NCBI GenBank assembly: GCA_035578175.1
Contig: JAQMRL010000021.1
Location: 3,296,323-3,360,322 of the forward strand
Source of the DNA: Catonia carolina
Taxonomy: Eukaryota; Arthropoda; Insecta; Hemiptera; Achilidae
Direction of reading: 5' to 3'
Length of the DNA: 64,000 nt
The translations under genes and the position numbers were made by a program. Under the pieces are notes generated by a model that made no database searches, was not told the origin of the DNA, and saw nothing but the letters and a program-made list of their open reading frames with translations. Shown piece by piece: positions 20,999-31,915 of this stretch (position 1 is the stretch's first letter; each line of letters begins with the position of its first letter).

Positions 20999-21932
20999 TC
21001 TGGTGTGAAACACTCACACAACTTTCTCTTGCCAATGCAAATAATTAACAATAAACCTAACATTAATAATAAAATATTAGAAATAAACAAAAAACTAACC
21101 TCAAAAACATAACCTTATTTTAATCATGAGTGAATGATGCAAAATTAAAGGCAACCTCAGTTTGGCTTAGAAATACGGAAAATCACTCTTTCTCTCTAAA
21201 CTATGCTCTGTAGAGAAAAATGCTTTAAATAAAAGTTGTAGATCTTTTAATTTTCTATAAATTTAATTACATACACTTTTGTCGTAAAATGCATACTAAG
21301 ACCGAAATCTTAAAAAAATCGATTTTTCTCACGTTTTCGTGAGAAAAAAAACACAAAATCGCAAATTACCGCTAAACTAAGCGTTATACAAAAAAATGTT
21401 TGAATTAAAAGTTGTAGAATTTTATATTTTCTACATATTTTATTATATAACATTTTGCGCTACAATGCATATTAAAGCCGCAATCTTAAAAAGAAAATGT
21501 TTTTACGTAAAAACAGCCTCAAGCAGAATTTCAGCAAACATGGCGCTTACCCTATATTGTAGAGCATAAAAAATGTAGTAAACCAGTTGATTTTAAAAAA
21601 AATAGTAGGACTAGTTTTTGAGAAAATCGCAAAAAAGTGAAAAATTACGCGAATAAACTACCACTTCCGGTTGACCGATTTTGATATAAATGTTCGTGTC
21701 GAGTCCGGTAGTGATATGTAACTTAAGTTTCAAGTTTCAAGTTCGTACGATGTTCTGTTCTTGAGATATTCTGTTCACACACACACACACACACAGACCA
21801 ATCGCTAAAAACATGTTTTTTTGGGTTCAGGGGGTCTGAAAACGTATAGATCCGGTGAAAACTCGATTTCGAAAAATCGACATGAAAACAATACTTTCCT
21901 TCCTATATATTCATATAGGCAAGAGAAAGTAA
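20999..21932 (+). mobile_element. H1 element, full length
   Basis: Both ends are intact. The microsatellite is short ((CA)9, 21776-21795). Confidence 0.85.
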
Positions 21933-22489
21933 TAAAGTATTATATCGAAATAAAACAAAGTAAAATTTTTAATGATTTGGTAAGAGTTACCATTAGTAGA
22001 GAGGTAACTGACAAGAACGGAGATTGTTGTAGCTGCTAGTAGGGTTTAGTAATAAAACGAAGGTTGCGGTAAACGTAACTGAATATAATTCAGAGATTTC
22101 ATCGCACAGATTGTGCTGTAACTTGGAGCTAATTACTTTTCTAACCATCAACGACATAACCAGCAACGTTAATCTTCCCCCTCCCCAAAGTTTTCCCCGT
22201 TAACCACCTTCAGCAACTCGCATACATACGAAATACAATACCAAGTAAGGTAGTTAACTGCACACTTGCTTACACATTAATTTTATACTCTTGAAAATTA
22301 AATAAGATTTCTAAAACATGGTACATATTAAGAAATCAAAAATATGATATCTTTTAAGTCAACCGGAAATAAATCGTGGTAAAATTAATTAAATTAAATG
22401 AATATATTTGTGACAAAATAAACCTTAAAATAATTTACATAAATGACGTTTTTTTAAAACTCTATACAAAATTTAGACTGATTTATTAA
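21933..22489. other. Unique sequence without recognised feature
   Basis: It includes a C-rich patch (CTTCCCCCTCCCC, 22174-22186). No gene was recognised. Confidence 0.4.
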
Positions 22490-22511
22490 TATGAACTAAT
22501 ATGACTGAACT

Positions 22512-22908
22512 CTGCCCATGGCGGACAGGTGGAGTGTCAAATTATTTACACTCAATCTGTTAGTTGCAGGGCTAAAATAAATAGTTCTGTTTCTTGTCAC
22601 ATGGTCAGCCAATTAAATGACTGAATCATTTAAGAACAGAAGAGGTAGAGGTGTAAAAGGCACTAATCAGAGTTATCTCCTCTGAAAGTAATGAATTTCA
22701 TTATACAGCCAGACCCTGTAGTGAATGAAGTGAAGGTGTCATTTGCAGAGTGGAAAATATGTGCTTTTCAGAGGGCCCGGCATGCTGATAAGTGTACTTT
22801 TCCATTCAGTGAGGAAGGCAATGGTAAACCACCTCACTCCTCGTTTTACTTAGTAAAACCTCTACAGGTTCAAACCAGCCTTTCGGCTGATGACCTAAAC
22901 AACAACAC
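22512..22908 (+). mobile_element. R400 inserted into another R400
   Basis: ATGACTGAACT at 22501-22511 and 22909-22919 is an exact 11-bp TSD. The insert starts CTGCCCATGGCGGACAGG and ends with the AAC tail. The host copy continues at 22920 with ATTTAAGAACAGAAGAGG. Confidence 0.88.
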
Positions 22909-23203
22909 ATGACTGAACTATTTAAGAACAGAAGAGGTAGAGGTGTAAAAGACACTAGTCAGAGTTATCTCCTCTGATAGTAATGAATTTCACTATACAG
23001 CCAGACCCTGTGGTGAATGAAGTGAAGGTGTCATTTACAGGGTGGAAAGTGGGTGTTTTTCAGAGGGCCTGGCATGCTGATAAGCATACTTTTCCATTCA
23101 GTGAGGAAGGCAATGGTAAACCACCTCACCCCTCGTTTTTACTTAGTAAAACCTCTACAGGTTCAAACCAGCCTTTCGGCTGTTGACCTAAACAACAACA
23201 ACA
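22909..23203 (+). mobile_element. R400, host copy of the nested pair (5'-truncated)
   Basis: It begins inside the family sequence (ATGACTGAACTATTTAAGAA) and ends GACCTAAACAACAACAACAA. The reading frame is interrupted near the end. Confidence 0.82.
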
Positions 23204-23529
23204 AAATTTAGGAAGAAACTCGTGAACCACCATAACCCATTGATCTGAAATCTGGCTACGCAGACTCTCCCAAACAATCCAATAAGACAACTAAAACGTC
23301 GATGAAGCCGGGACCTCATCTATTAACGTAGTACTGTAATTGACTATCCATTACAGTGTTCTAAATGCTACACTTATCTATTCACGTCGGAGTTCTGTCA
23401 CTGGACTGTGTCTCCACTCACGTTTATTTACCATGTTAATTTTTTCCAAATTTTGTGTTATCACATTCATTGATTGTTTCCAACAGATTGTGAATTTCCT
23501 AAATAGAAATAAAAAAAATAAACTTTGAT
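23204..23529. other. Unique sequence without recognised feature
   Basis: No gene or repeat relationship was recognised. Confidence 0.4.
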
Positions 23530-23534
23530 ATTCT

Positions 23535-23700
23535 TATTCCTCTTCTCACAATCAAGGATTAGGCTCCCACCTGTTTCGACTCTTAACATCATTGCCATCT
23601 CTTGCGTGGCCTTCCAACATCTCTCCTTCCCCGCCGGTTTGTATTACAAAACGTTTAGTTGGATCCTTTCCTCAGGCTTTCTCTCTACGTGCTCCCTTAA
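23535..23700 (-). pseudogene. LINE 3'-terminal remnant
   Basis: The minus strand encodes GRRDVGRPRKRW near 23625, the G-x-x-x-x-G-R-P-R-K-R-W block that ends LINE open frames at 59450-60562 and 61710. Stops follow immediately. Only the extreme 3' end is recognisable. Confidence 0.5.
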
Positions 23701-23719
23701 ATAAATAACTTAAAAAAAA

Positions 23720-24499
23720 TCTGGTGTGAAACACTCACACAACTTTCTCTTCCCAGTGCAAATAGTTAACAATAAACCTAACATTAGTAATAAAACATTA
23801 GAAATAACCAAAGAAACTAACCTCAAAAACATAACCTTATTTTAATCATGAGTAAAAGACGCAAAATGAAAATCGTACTCGGTTTGGCTTAGAAATACGG
23901 AAAATCACTCTTTCTCTCTAAACTAGGCTCTGTAGAGAAAAATTCTCTAAATAAAAGTTGTAGATCTTTTAATTTTCTATAAATTTAATTATATACACTT
24001 TTGTCGTAAAATGCATACTAAGGCCGAAATGTTAAAAAAATCGATTTTTCTCACGTTTTCGTGAGAAAAAAACAGAAAATCGCAAATTACCGCTAAACTA
24101 AGCGTTATACAAAAAAATGTTACAAATAAAAGTTGTAGGTTTTTAAATTCTCTACAACGTTTATTATATAAATTTGTGCGCTACAATGCATATTAAAGCC
24201 GTAATCTTAAAAAAACTATGTTTTTACGTGAAAACAGCCTCACCCAGAATTTCAGCAAACATGACGCCTACCCTATCTTGTAGAGAATAAAAAATTGAGT
24301 AAACCAGGCGATTTTTAAAAAAATCGTAGAACCAGTTTTTGAGGAAATTGCAAAAAAGTGAAAAATTATACGAATAAACTCCCACTTCCGATTGACCGAT
24401 TTTGATGAAAATGTTCGTGTCGGGTCCAGTAGTGGTATGTAACGTAAGTTTCAAGTTTCAAGTTCGTACGATGTTCCGTTCTTGAGATATTTTGTATAC

Positions 24500-24530
<31 letters not shown>

Positions 24531-24665
24531 GACCAATCGCAAAAAACATGTTTTTGGGTTCAGGGTGTCTGAAAACGTGTAGATCCGGTGAAAACTCGAT
24601 TTCGAATAATCGACATGAAAACAATACTTTCCTTCCTATATATTCATATAGGCAAGAGAAAGTAA
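23720..24665 (+). mobile_element. H1 element, full length
   Basis: Both termini are intact. The CA tract has an interruption, CAAACACAC, at 24515-24525. Confidence 0.85.
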
Positions 24666-24709
24666 AAATTAGATTATTCTTTTCATTTCACATTGTTACT
24701 CTTAACAGC

Positions 24710-24998
24710 TTAACTTTTAACAGCTGATTTTCGGAGACGAAGGTTCCTGGTTCAAATCCTAGTAAAGGTAGTTACTTTTATTGGGATTTGAATACTAGAC
24801 AGTGGTTACCGTTGTACTTTGATGGTTGGGGTTCAATTAACAATACTTTCTTAGGAATGGTCAGCCTGAGTCTGTACAAGATTACACCTCATTTACACGT
24901 CATACACATTATCCTCATCTCATTGAGTCATGGGGTTGCTTATTGTTCTCAATTGAACAGATTGCAACGTACACAAATTAGGAATTTAAAAAAAAAAT
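24710..24998 (+). mobile_element. T2 SINE, 5'-truncated
   Basis: It starts at the internal AACAGCTGATTTTCGGAGAC and includes box B (GGTTCAAATCC) but lacks box A. It ends with an A-tail. Confidence 0.82.
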
Positions 24999-25023
24999 TG
25001 TTACTCTTAATGATTAAACAAAG

Positions 25024-25085
25024 GTTATATTGTTAATTATTTATATTTACAAGAGAAAGTCGTGTAAGTGTTACACACCAGATTT
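25024..25085 (-). mobile_element. H1 5'-end remnant
   Basis: TTACAAGAGAAAGTCGTG and TACACACCAGATTTTTT are the reversed 5' terminus only. Confidence 0.65.
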
Positions 25086-25427
25086 TTTAAACAGTTTATA
25101 TTATAAAAAGTTAATGAATGAACGAATAGCTTAGTTAGATAATTTCCAGAGAGTGTAATGATTACAAAATTTTTAACTTGTAGTGATTGATACGTTTCTT
25201 GTAACGCAATGTGAATGAACGTTGATTTGTACTTGTCTAACCGTCGTTCATCTGTCAGTTCCGAATCTGGTAATTATCGACTTTTCCTCTAAAATAACCC
25301 ATCAAGTTAAAACAAGGGGAAAAGAACAAGCGATTTGTTCTCTAAAAGTTTCTTTTTTGTTAAATCAAAGTAAACAACTTGATACTTGCAATCAAAACAA
25401 AAAATTAACTTTTATAAAACTTTTCTT
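25086..25427. other. Unique sequence without recognised feature
   Basis: No gene was recognised. Confidence 0.4.
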
Positions 25428-25774
25428 TTTTACTTTCTCTTGCCTATATGAATAATGAATAAATAAAATGCATATTAAAGCCGTAATTTTAAAAAGAAAA
25501 CGTTTTACGTAAAAACAGCCTCACCGAGAATTTCAGCGAACATGGCGCCTACCCTATCTTGTAGAGAATAAAAAATTGAGTAAACCAGGCGATTTTTAAA
25601 AAACTCGTAGGACCAGTTTTTGAGAAAATCGCAAAAAAGTGAAAAATTACACGAATAAACTACTGCTTCCGGTTGACCGATTTTGATGAAAATGTTCGTG
25701 TCGGGTCCGGTAGTGGCATGTAACTTAAGTTTCATGTTTCAAGTTCGTACGATTTTCCGTTCTTGAGATATTTT

Positions 25775-25820
<46 letters not shown>

Positions 25821-25954
25821 CAATCGCTAAAAGCATGTTTTTTTGGGTTCAGGGGGTCTGAAAACGTATAGATCCGGTGAAAACTCGATTTCGAAAAATC
25901 GACACGAAAACAATACTTTCCTTCCCATATATTCATATAGGCAAGAGAAAGTAA
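25428..25954 (+). mobile_element. Rearranged H1: reversed 3' tip plus 3' half
   Basis: 25428-25455 is the H1 3' terminus in minus orientation (TACTTTCTCTTGCCTATATG). It is joined to 25468-25954, the plus-orientation 3' half with (CA)20 and an intact 3' end. The 5' half is missing. The inverted join suggests a rearrangement or two nearby insertions. Confidence 0.72.
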
Positions 25955-26134
25955 AAATATGTAGCAGAAACAAATTAAAGAAACACGGAATTTTTTTTTT
26001 TATAAAATACTCAACAATACAAAATCTTATCAAAATCATATAACTTTATTTATGACAAATATTTATTTGAATCACATCAGCTGGTTTAAAAGCAGCAGAT
26101 TACCTAACCTCGTAAAAGCCTTACTGTAGGACAT

Positions 26135-27003
26135 GTTGTTGTTTAGGTCATCAGCCAAAAGGCTGGTTTGAACCTGTAGAGATTTTACTAAGTAAAACGA
26201 GGAGTGAGGTGGTTTACAATTGCCACAACTCACTGAGTGAAAAAGTACGCTTATCAGCATGCTGGGCCCTCTGTAAAGCACATTTTCCACTCTGCAAACG
26301 ACACCTTCACTTCATTCACTACTGGGTCTGGCTGTGTTGTTGTTTAGGTCATCAGCCGAAAAGCTGGTTTGAACCTGTAGAGGTTTTACTAAGTAAAACG
26401 AGGAGTATGGTGGTTTACCATTGCCTTCCTCACTGAATGGAAAAGTATGCTTATCAGCATGCCGGGCCCTCTGAAAAGCACATATTTTCCACTCTGCAAA
26501 TGACACCTTCACTTCATTCACCACAGGGTCTGGCTGTATAATGAAATTCATTACTTTCAGAGGAGACAACTCTGATTAGTGTCTTTTACACCTCTACCTC
26601 TTCTGCTCTTAAATGATTCAGTCATTTAATTGGCTGACCATGTGATAAGAAACAGAACTATTTATTTTAGCCCTGCAACGAACAGATTGAGAGTAAATAA
26701 TTTGACTCTCCGCCTGTTTGTTATGGGCGATAACAAACATTATTATTTTAACATTATTTTTTATGGGTCTGCAACATTAAACATCAAACATTATTTTTTA
26801 TGGGTCTGGCTGTATAATGAAATTCATTACTTTCAGAGGAGATAACTCTGACTAGTGTCTTTTACACTTCTACCTCTTCTGTTCTTAAATAGTTTAGTCA
26901 TATAAGTGGCTAACTACGTGATAAGAAACAGAACTATTTTTTTAGTCCTGGACCAAACAGATAGAGTGCAATTAAAATAACACTCCACCTGCCCGTTTTG
27001 GGC
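26135..27003 (-). mobile_element. R400 nested in R400
   Basis: The outer copy is 26135-26335 plus 26814-27003. The inner insertion is 26336-26801, with the 12-bp TSD GGGTCTGGCTGT at 26324-26335 and 26802-26813. The inner R400 is complete to TGTTTGTTATGGGC and carries ~75 bp of extra 5' sequence that repeats ATTATTTTTTATGGGTCTG, apparently copied near the target. Confidence 0.82.
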
Positions 27004-27005
27004 AT

Positions 27006-27152
27006 ACACACACAGACCAATCGCTAAAAACATGTTTTTTGGGTTCAGGGGGTTTGAAAACGTGTAGATCCGGTGAAGAGTAGATTTCTTAAAATCGATA
27101 TGAAAACAATACTTTTCTTCCTATATATTCATATAGACAAGAGAGAGTAATA
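27006..27152 (+). mobile_element. H1 3'-end fragment
   Basis: It starts in the CA tract and runs to GACAAGAGAGAGTAA. The subterminal repeat has two substitutions. Confidence 0.75.
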
Positions 27153-27587
27153 ACATAGGAGTGAACTTGTGCAGCGTTTTGTGAACTAAATGACTTGACT
27201 ATTAAACATTATGTTGTGTCATTGTGTTAGGTTCTCCTTTATCCTCCCCCCCGTCACTGTATGGAACATCAAGCATTTAAGCTCCTAAATTACGTTGTGT
27301 TTTGAATAGATCACCATGTTGTAATTTAGTACTACAGTACTGTGTGCAAATGCAAATGTTTATGGGTTCATGTTGTTGAATTAATTATTTAACCGCTCTC
27401 CTACTTCTACTATTGTTCTGTTTAGATCCTAACTGTAACAACAGAAACTGTCTGTTAAAATAGAGGCCAAGTTTAAATTATTACTTCGTTACTATTTGCT
27501 GTGTCATTCGGTCCGTCTCATTATAATCGTTACATTAATGTCATTTCCACTAAAATATTCACAAATTGTTTTTAACTCATTTATTTA
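27153..27587. other. Unique sequence without recognised feature
   Basis: No gene was recognised. Confidence 0.4.
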
Positions 27588-27608
27588 TTTTTTTTAATTC
27601 CTTATGTA

Positions 27609-28357
27609 CGAGAGCAGTCTAGAAAGTCTGTCACGTTTTGATATAAAAAAAAACTAAGTACAAGAAAAAAAATTATTATATACATTTGAAAGTGCAACTA
27701 AAATGCTATTTTTCTACATAATCACCAAAAAAATTAAGACACTTATCATAGCGGTGAACTAATTTTGAAATGCCGGCGTCATAAAAGTCTACCGCCTGTG
27801 ATTTTAACCAGTTAGTCACACCCTCCTGCAGCTCCACGTCGTCGTCAAAGCGCTGCGTCGCAAGCCATGTCTTCATTGTCGGGAACAAGTGATAATCGCT
27901 GGGTGCAAGGTCCGGACTGTATGGCGGATGAGGGAAAACCTCCCATTTGAAAGCATCCAGGACTTCTCGTGTTCGATTTGCCGTGTGTGGTCGGGCGTTG
28001 TCATGCAAAAAGAGAATTTTTCCAGTCAACTTTCCTCTGCGCTTGTTTTGGATCGCTCTTCTTAACTTTTCAAGTGTTTCACAATACCTCGAAGAGGTTA
28101 TTGTTGTACCACGTTCCAAGAAATCGATACGAAGAACTTCTTTCCTGTACCGACCGTACTTCACAACTGGCGGGATTTTGAATTGCGGCACACATTTTAA
28201 ATTGTTGTTGAAAAACAACAAAGAGCGACACAGACCTCTCGCTAGCACGGCTGGATACCCATTGAACGGAGAAACGCCGCGGCACCAAAATGGCCGCGAT
28301 AGCTCCGCCCCTAGCGGCTACAACGCAAAACGTGACAGACTTTCTGGACTGCCCTCG
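27609..28357 (-). mobile_element. Internally deleted mariner (DD34D) with both TIRs
   Basis: Termini CGAGAGCAGTCTAGAAAGTC at the left and the complement of GACTTTCTGGACTGCCCTCG at the right are matching inverted repeats, flanked by TA (27607-27608 and 28358-28359). At 749 bp it is about 550 bp shorter than the ~1.3 kb usual for mariner. The 5' half of the transposase gene is missing. Confidence 0.9.
27706..28248 (-). pseudogene. Mariner transposase, C-terminal half
   Basis: A 180-residue frame. Residues ~36-180 match the catalytic domain: I-D-F-L-E-R-G-T-T-I, then H-D-N-A-R-P-H with catalytic D83, and Y-S-P-D-L-A-P-S-D-Y-H-L-F with catalytic D118. There are 34 residues between them, which defines the DD34D class. 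The N-terminal helix-turn-helix DNA-binding region and the first catalytic Asp are deleted, so it is inactive. The first ~30 residues are out of family, from the deletion junction. The frame is otherwise open, which suggests a recent deletion derivative. Confidence 0.9.
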
Positions 28358-28729
28358 TATGTACGTTGCAATCTGTTCAATTCAAAACATTTAGCAACCC
28401 TGTGACCCAATGAGGTGAAGATTGATGTATATGACGTGTAAATGAGGAGTAGTCTTGTACAGACCCAGGCCGACTATTCCTGAGAGAGTATGATTAATTG
28501 GACCCCAACCATCAAAGTACACCGATAACCACTGTCTAGCATTCAAATCCGTATAAAAGTAACTACCTTTACTAGGATTTGAACCAGCAACCTTCGTCTC
28601 CAAAAATCAGCTGTTAAATAGCTGACTCGCGGCGACATTACCTCTAGACCAACCCGGTGGGTTATTTATTCATTTGAATTTAAATATAGTCAAATTAATT
28701 TAACTACTCAATCGATATGAATTCAAAAA

Positions 28730-28950
28730 ATCTGGTGTGAAACACTCACACAACTTTCTCTTACCAATGCAAATAGTGATCAATATAACCTAAAACTGGT
28801 AATAAAACTTAAGAAATAAACTAACCTCAGTAAATATAACCTAATTAATCATGAGTGAAAGACGCAAAATGAAAATCGACCTCAGTTTGGGTTTAAAATA
28901 CGGAAAATCACTCTTTAACGCTAATTTAGGCTCTGTAGAGAAAAATGCTC
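28730..28950 (+). mobile_element. H1 5'-end fragment
   Basis: It begins TCTGGTGTGAAACACTCACA and breaks at AAAAATGCTCG, where a pogo-like terminus starts. Confidence 0.8.
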
Positions 28951-28952
28951 GT

Positions 28953-29019
28953 ATATTGATTATCCGATTTTTTTGTTATCCGACCAACCCGATTAGATCG
29001 GATAATCGAGGTTTTACTG
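28953..29019 (-). mobile_element. Pogo/Tigger-like terminal fragment
   Basis: GGATAATCGAGGTTTTACTG ends at 29019, directly followed by TA. Its reverse complement, CAGTAAAACCTCGATTATCC, fits pogo-family termini. A second ATTATCCGA copy near 28958 is inverted to it, so this may be a ~67-bp relic with both ends. Confidence 0.5.
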
Positions 29020-29021
29020 TA

Positions 29022-29554
29022 ATAACAAAGTATAAATTTGTTCAACTAACAAAAGAGATTGGATGTATTAGAACAAAAACAAAAGAAAGATTGTATTTAT
29101 ATGGAAAAGTAAGCATAAAGGTATAAAGATATGTCTAATAATGTATATGCATATTTATGCAACATTTTGTTTTTGTTTCAAGTCAAAATAATTGAAAGTA
29201 AATATTTTCTTAGGGAGAATATTGAAAACTGATACAATAGAAAATACATAACAGAATATTTGTGCTTAAATGTTTAAAAGTAAATGAGAAGTAATATCAG
29301 TTGGTGAATCTATTCAAATAATTTATTTCCACGAATAGATATATTAATTAAAATGGAGATAGAAGTAAAACACTAGAATTACAGATACTTTAGTCACGGG
29401 ATTGGCTTTAGCGTATATATGGTCTGTGAGCAGGGAGGTGAAAATTTGACAGTGCTGCCAACCTCAAAAGTGAGATATTACATTTTACTACGGTGCAGGT
29501 TCTAGATAACATTTTGTAAGCTAGGGTTTATTCCAAGAAAATATTTTCTTCATA
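29022..29554. other. Unique AT-rich sequence
   Basis: No gene or family relationship was recognised. Confidence 0.4.
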
Positions 29555-29565
29555 AACAATTACTT

Positions 29566-29893
29566 GACCCACTGGGTTGGTCTAGAGGTAAAGTCGTCGC
29601 CAAAATCAGCTGTTTAACAGCTGATTTTCGGAGACGAAGGTTCCTGGTTCAAATCCTAGTAAAGGTAGTTACTTTTATACGGATTCGAATACTAGACAGT
29701 GGTTACCGGTGTACTTTGATGGTTGGGGTTTAATTAACCATACTCTCTCAGGAATGGTCGGCCTGGGTCTGTACAAGACTACACCTCATTTACACGTCAT
29801 ACACATCATCCTCATCTCATTGGGTCATGGGGTTGCTTATTGTTCTCAATTGAACAGATTGCAACGTACACAAATTGGTAAAAAAGAAAAAAA
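29566..29893 (+). mobile_element. T2 SINE, full length with TSD
   Basis: It starts GACCCACTGGGTTGGTCTAG and ends in an A-rich tail. The 11-bp AACAATTACTT at 29555-29565 and 29894-29904 is the TSD. This copy gives exact family boundaries. Confidence 0.92.
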
Positions 29894-29904
29894 AACAATT
29901 ACTT

Positions 29905-30118
29905 ACTCTTGCCTATATAAATATATAGGAAGGAAAGTATTGTTTTCTTGTCGATTTTTGAAATCGAGGTTTTACCGAATCTACACGTTTTCAGACACCC
30001 TGAACCCAAAAAACATGTTTTTAGCAATTGGTGTGTGTGTACAAAATATCTCAAGAACGGAACATCGTACGAACTTGAAACTTGGAAACTTAAGTTACAT
30101 ACCACTACCGGACCCGAT
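29905..30118 (-). mobile_element. H1 3'-end fragment
   Basis: ACTCTTGCCTATATAAATAT to ACTACCGGACCCGA. It has only a short GTGTGTGT microsatellite. It is truncated where an AT-rich inverted repeat begins. Confidence 0.78.
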
Positions 30119-30255
30119 TATGATAATAATGAGAAAAAAATAATTATAAATAAATAATACAACAAATAAATGGCTATGTTAATGTTTAACTAACTATTAA
30201 AAATTAAAAATTAAATTTATTTGTTGTTATTTATTTATAATTATTATCATGTCTT
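30118..30255. repeat. AT-rich inverted repeat
   Basis: TAATTATAAATAAATAATAC then AACAAATAAA (30140s-30170) pairs with TTTATTTGTTGTTATTTATT (30219-) and ATAATTAT downstream. The loop is about 45 nt. Confidence 0.65.
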
Positions 30256-31282
30256 ACCACCGTTGAAACTTAGTTATTAGATACTTTATGATTGAAAAAT
30301 GCAATAAAATTGTTTACGTAGTGCGCTCTACCTTTTTTATTGCGAACACAATTTTCCCAAAATTGCAACTTTGAATGCTTATAACTAAAACACGAAGGCA
30401 TCTATTAAAAAACGGTTGGCACCATTGTTTTTTTCTTAAAATTTCACATTGAAATGACGTATCACATGACCAACATCCCATTTAAAAAAATAGAGTTGAA
30501 TCCAATATGGCGGATCCAAGATGGCGGATAAAAATTTCAAAACCAAAAAAAGTTGGATTTTTAAAAATATGTAGATCCGCATAAGCTTTTTTCGCCAAAT
30601 AAATCTTAGTTACGCAATATAAAGCTATTTCCATATTTAAAAACCACCCTGTATATTTTCTTCAGTTTTGAACATAGAATCGTTTTTTGTTTTATTTTGA
30701 AATAAACATTATTAGTATTATAATGATTCGTATATAATGAATTTTGAAAGTAGAGCATAAGAAAGTTTTAAACAGTAGCGTCCATCTGATATTTTTCAGA
30801 AAAATATTTGTCAAAGAATTATTTTCAAATAGCTTCAGCACCCCTAACTGTCAGATTAAAATTTCAATAATGTATTTATTCCAATTATTAAGTTTTCTTG
30901 TAATTTTGATACGTCACGTTATAAGGTTTGAGATTTATAGCTAATTTTAATGATTTCTTTACGGTTCGGTGACCCATATGCTAAAAATTCTCGGCCATTT
31001 TTGAAAAATGTTATTACTGACTAAAGGCTTAAGAAAACTGGAAAAAATCGAGAAAACTTAACGAACTAAACCGAATTCAGACAAATAATTACGGACTTAA
31101 AGGCTTCTATAAAGAGCAAAACAGAACACCGGTTGGACAGTAGAAAGAAGAAAAGTTTAGAATAAACAAATGCTGAGAATGTGGGCTGCAAAAATCGTTT
31201 CAAGTCACCTCACGTCTAAAATTGACCATATACGAGGATAAAAATAGAGGAAGAGAAAGTAAAAAAATCTCACCACTTTAAA
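30256..31282. other. Unique sequence without recognised gene
   Basis: It contains CAATATGGCGGATCCAAGATGGCGG-type repeats of ATGGCGGAT (30506-30530). CCACCCTGTATA at 30643-30654 resembles the end of a TA-flanked MITE, but no partner is visible. Confidence 0.4.
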
Positions 31283-31291
31283 ACGAAATCT

Positions 31292-31454
31292 GATATTTAA
31301 TTTAATTTTTTTTTTGGTTTTAAGTCTGATTGTTTTGTAACTGCTGCTAATGCAGACGGTGAGAAGGATAATAAATGAAGATGAGAGATGAAGAAATGGC
31401 AGACCGACCGGGAATCGAACCCAGGACCCCGGCCTAGAAGCCAGTTAAGCTTCT
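31292..31454 (-). mobile_element. tRNA-derived SINE with TSD
   Basis: The reversed sequence has a box B-like GGGTTCGATTCCC and a tail matching the copy at 35335-35514 (ACCGTCTGCATTAGCAG). ACGAAATCT at 31283-31291 and 31455-31463 is a 9-bp TSD. Confidence 0.75.
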
Positions 31455-31543
31455 ACGAAATCTAATACATACAAAATATTTGCACTTAGTTATTAAATTT
31501 ATGGACGAATCTTCAGAAAATAATATTATAGTTTAATAAAATA

Positions 31544-31893
31544 TGTTGTTTAGGTAATCAGCCTGTAGGCTGGTTTGAACCTGTAGAGGTTTTACTAAGT
31601 AAAACGAGGAGTGAGGTGGTTTACCATTGCCAACACTCACTGAGTGGAAAAGTACGCTTATCAGCATGCCGGGCTCTTTGAAAAGCACATATTTTCCACT
31701 CTGCAAATGACACTTTTTGTTCATTCACCACAGGGTCTGGCTGTATAATGAAATCCATTACTTTCAGAGGAGATAACTCTGATTAGTGTCTTTTACACCT
31801 CTGCCTCTTCTGTTCTTAAATGATTCAGTCATTAAATTGGCTGACCATGTGATAAGAAACAGAACTATTTATTTTAGCTCTACAGCGAACAGA
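31544..31893 (-). mobile_element. R400, 5' end lost
   Basis: It begins with the reversed tail TGTTGTTTAGGTAATCAGCC and ends near GCGAACAGATATAAAAT, before the rearranged mariner. Confidence 0.8.
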
Positions 31894-31915
31894 TATAAAA
31901 TAACAGAATACATAA

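Larger units (their letters stand above)
27588..28662 (-). mobile_element. T2 SINE interrupted by a mariner
   Basis: 27588-27608 (A-tail complement and TAATTCCTTATGTA) and 28358-28662 (TATGTACGTTGCAATCTG ... CCTCTAGACCAACCCGGTGG) together form one reversed T2 SINE. The mariner at 27609-28357 sits between TA dinucleotides inside the tail. Box B and box A are recognisable. Confidence 0.82.

Noticed and set aside
20692..21090. Minus-strand frame of 132 residues resembling a membrane protein
   Set aside because: It overlaps the LINE remnant (plus strand) and the start of an H1 copy. The hydrophobicity comes from AT-rich antisense sequence.
27947..28405. Plus-strand frame of 152 residues over the mariner
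   Set aside because: It is the antisense shadow of the DD34D transposase fragment.
30640..30660. A further TA-flanked MITE ending CCACCCTGTA
   Set aside because: No inverted partner end was found within about 1 kb.
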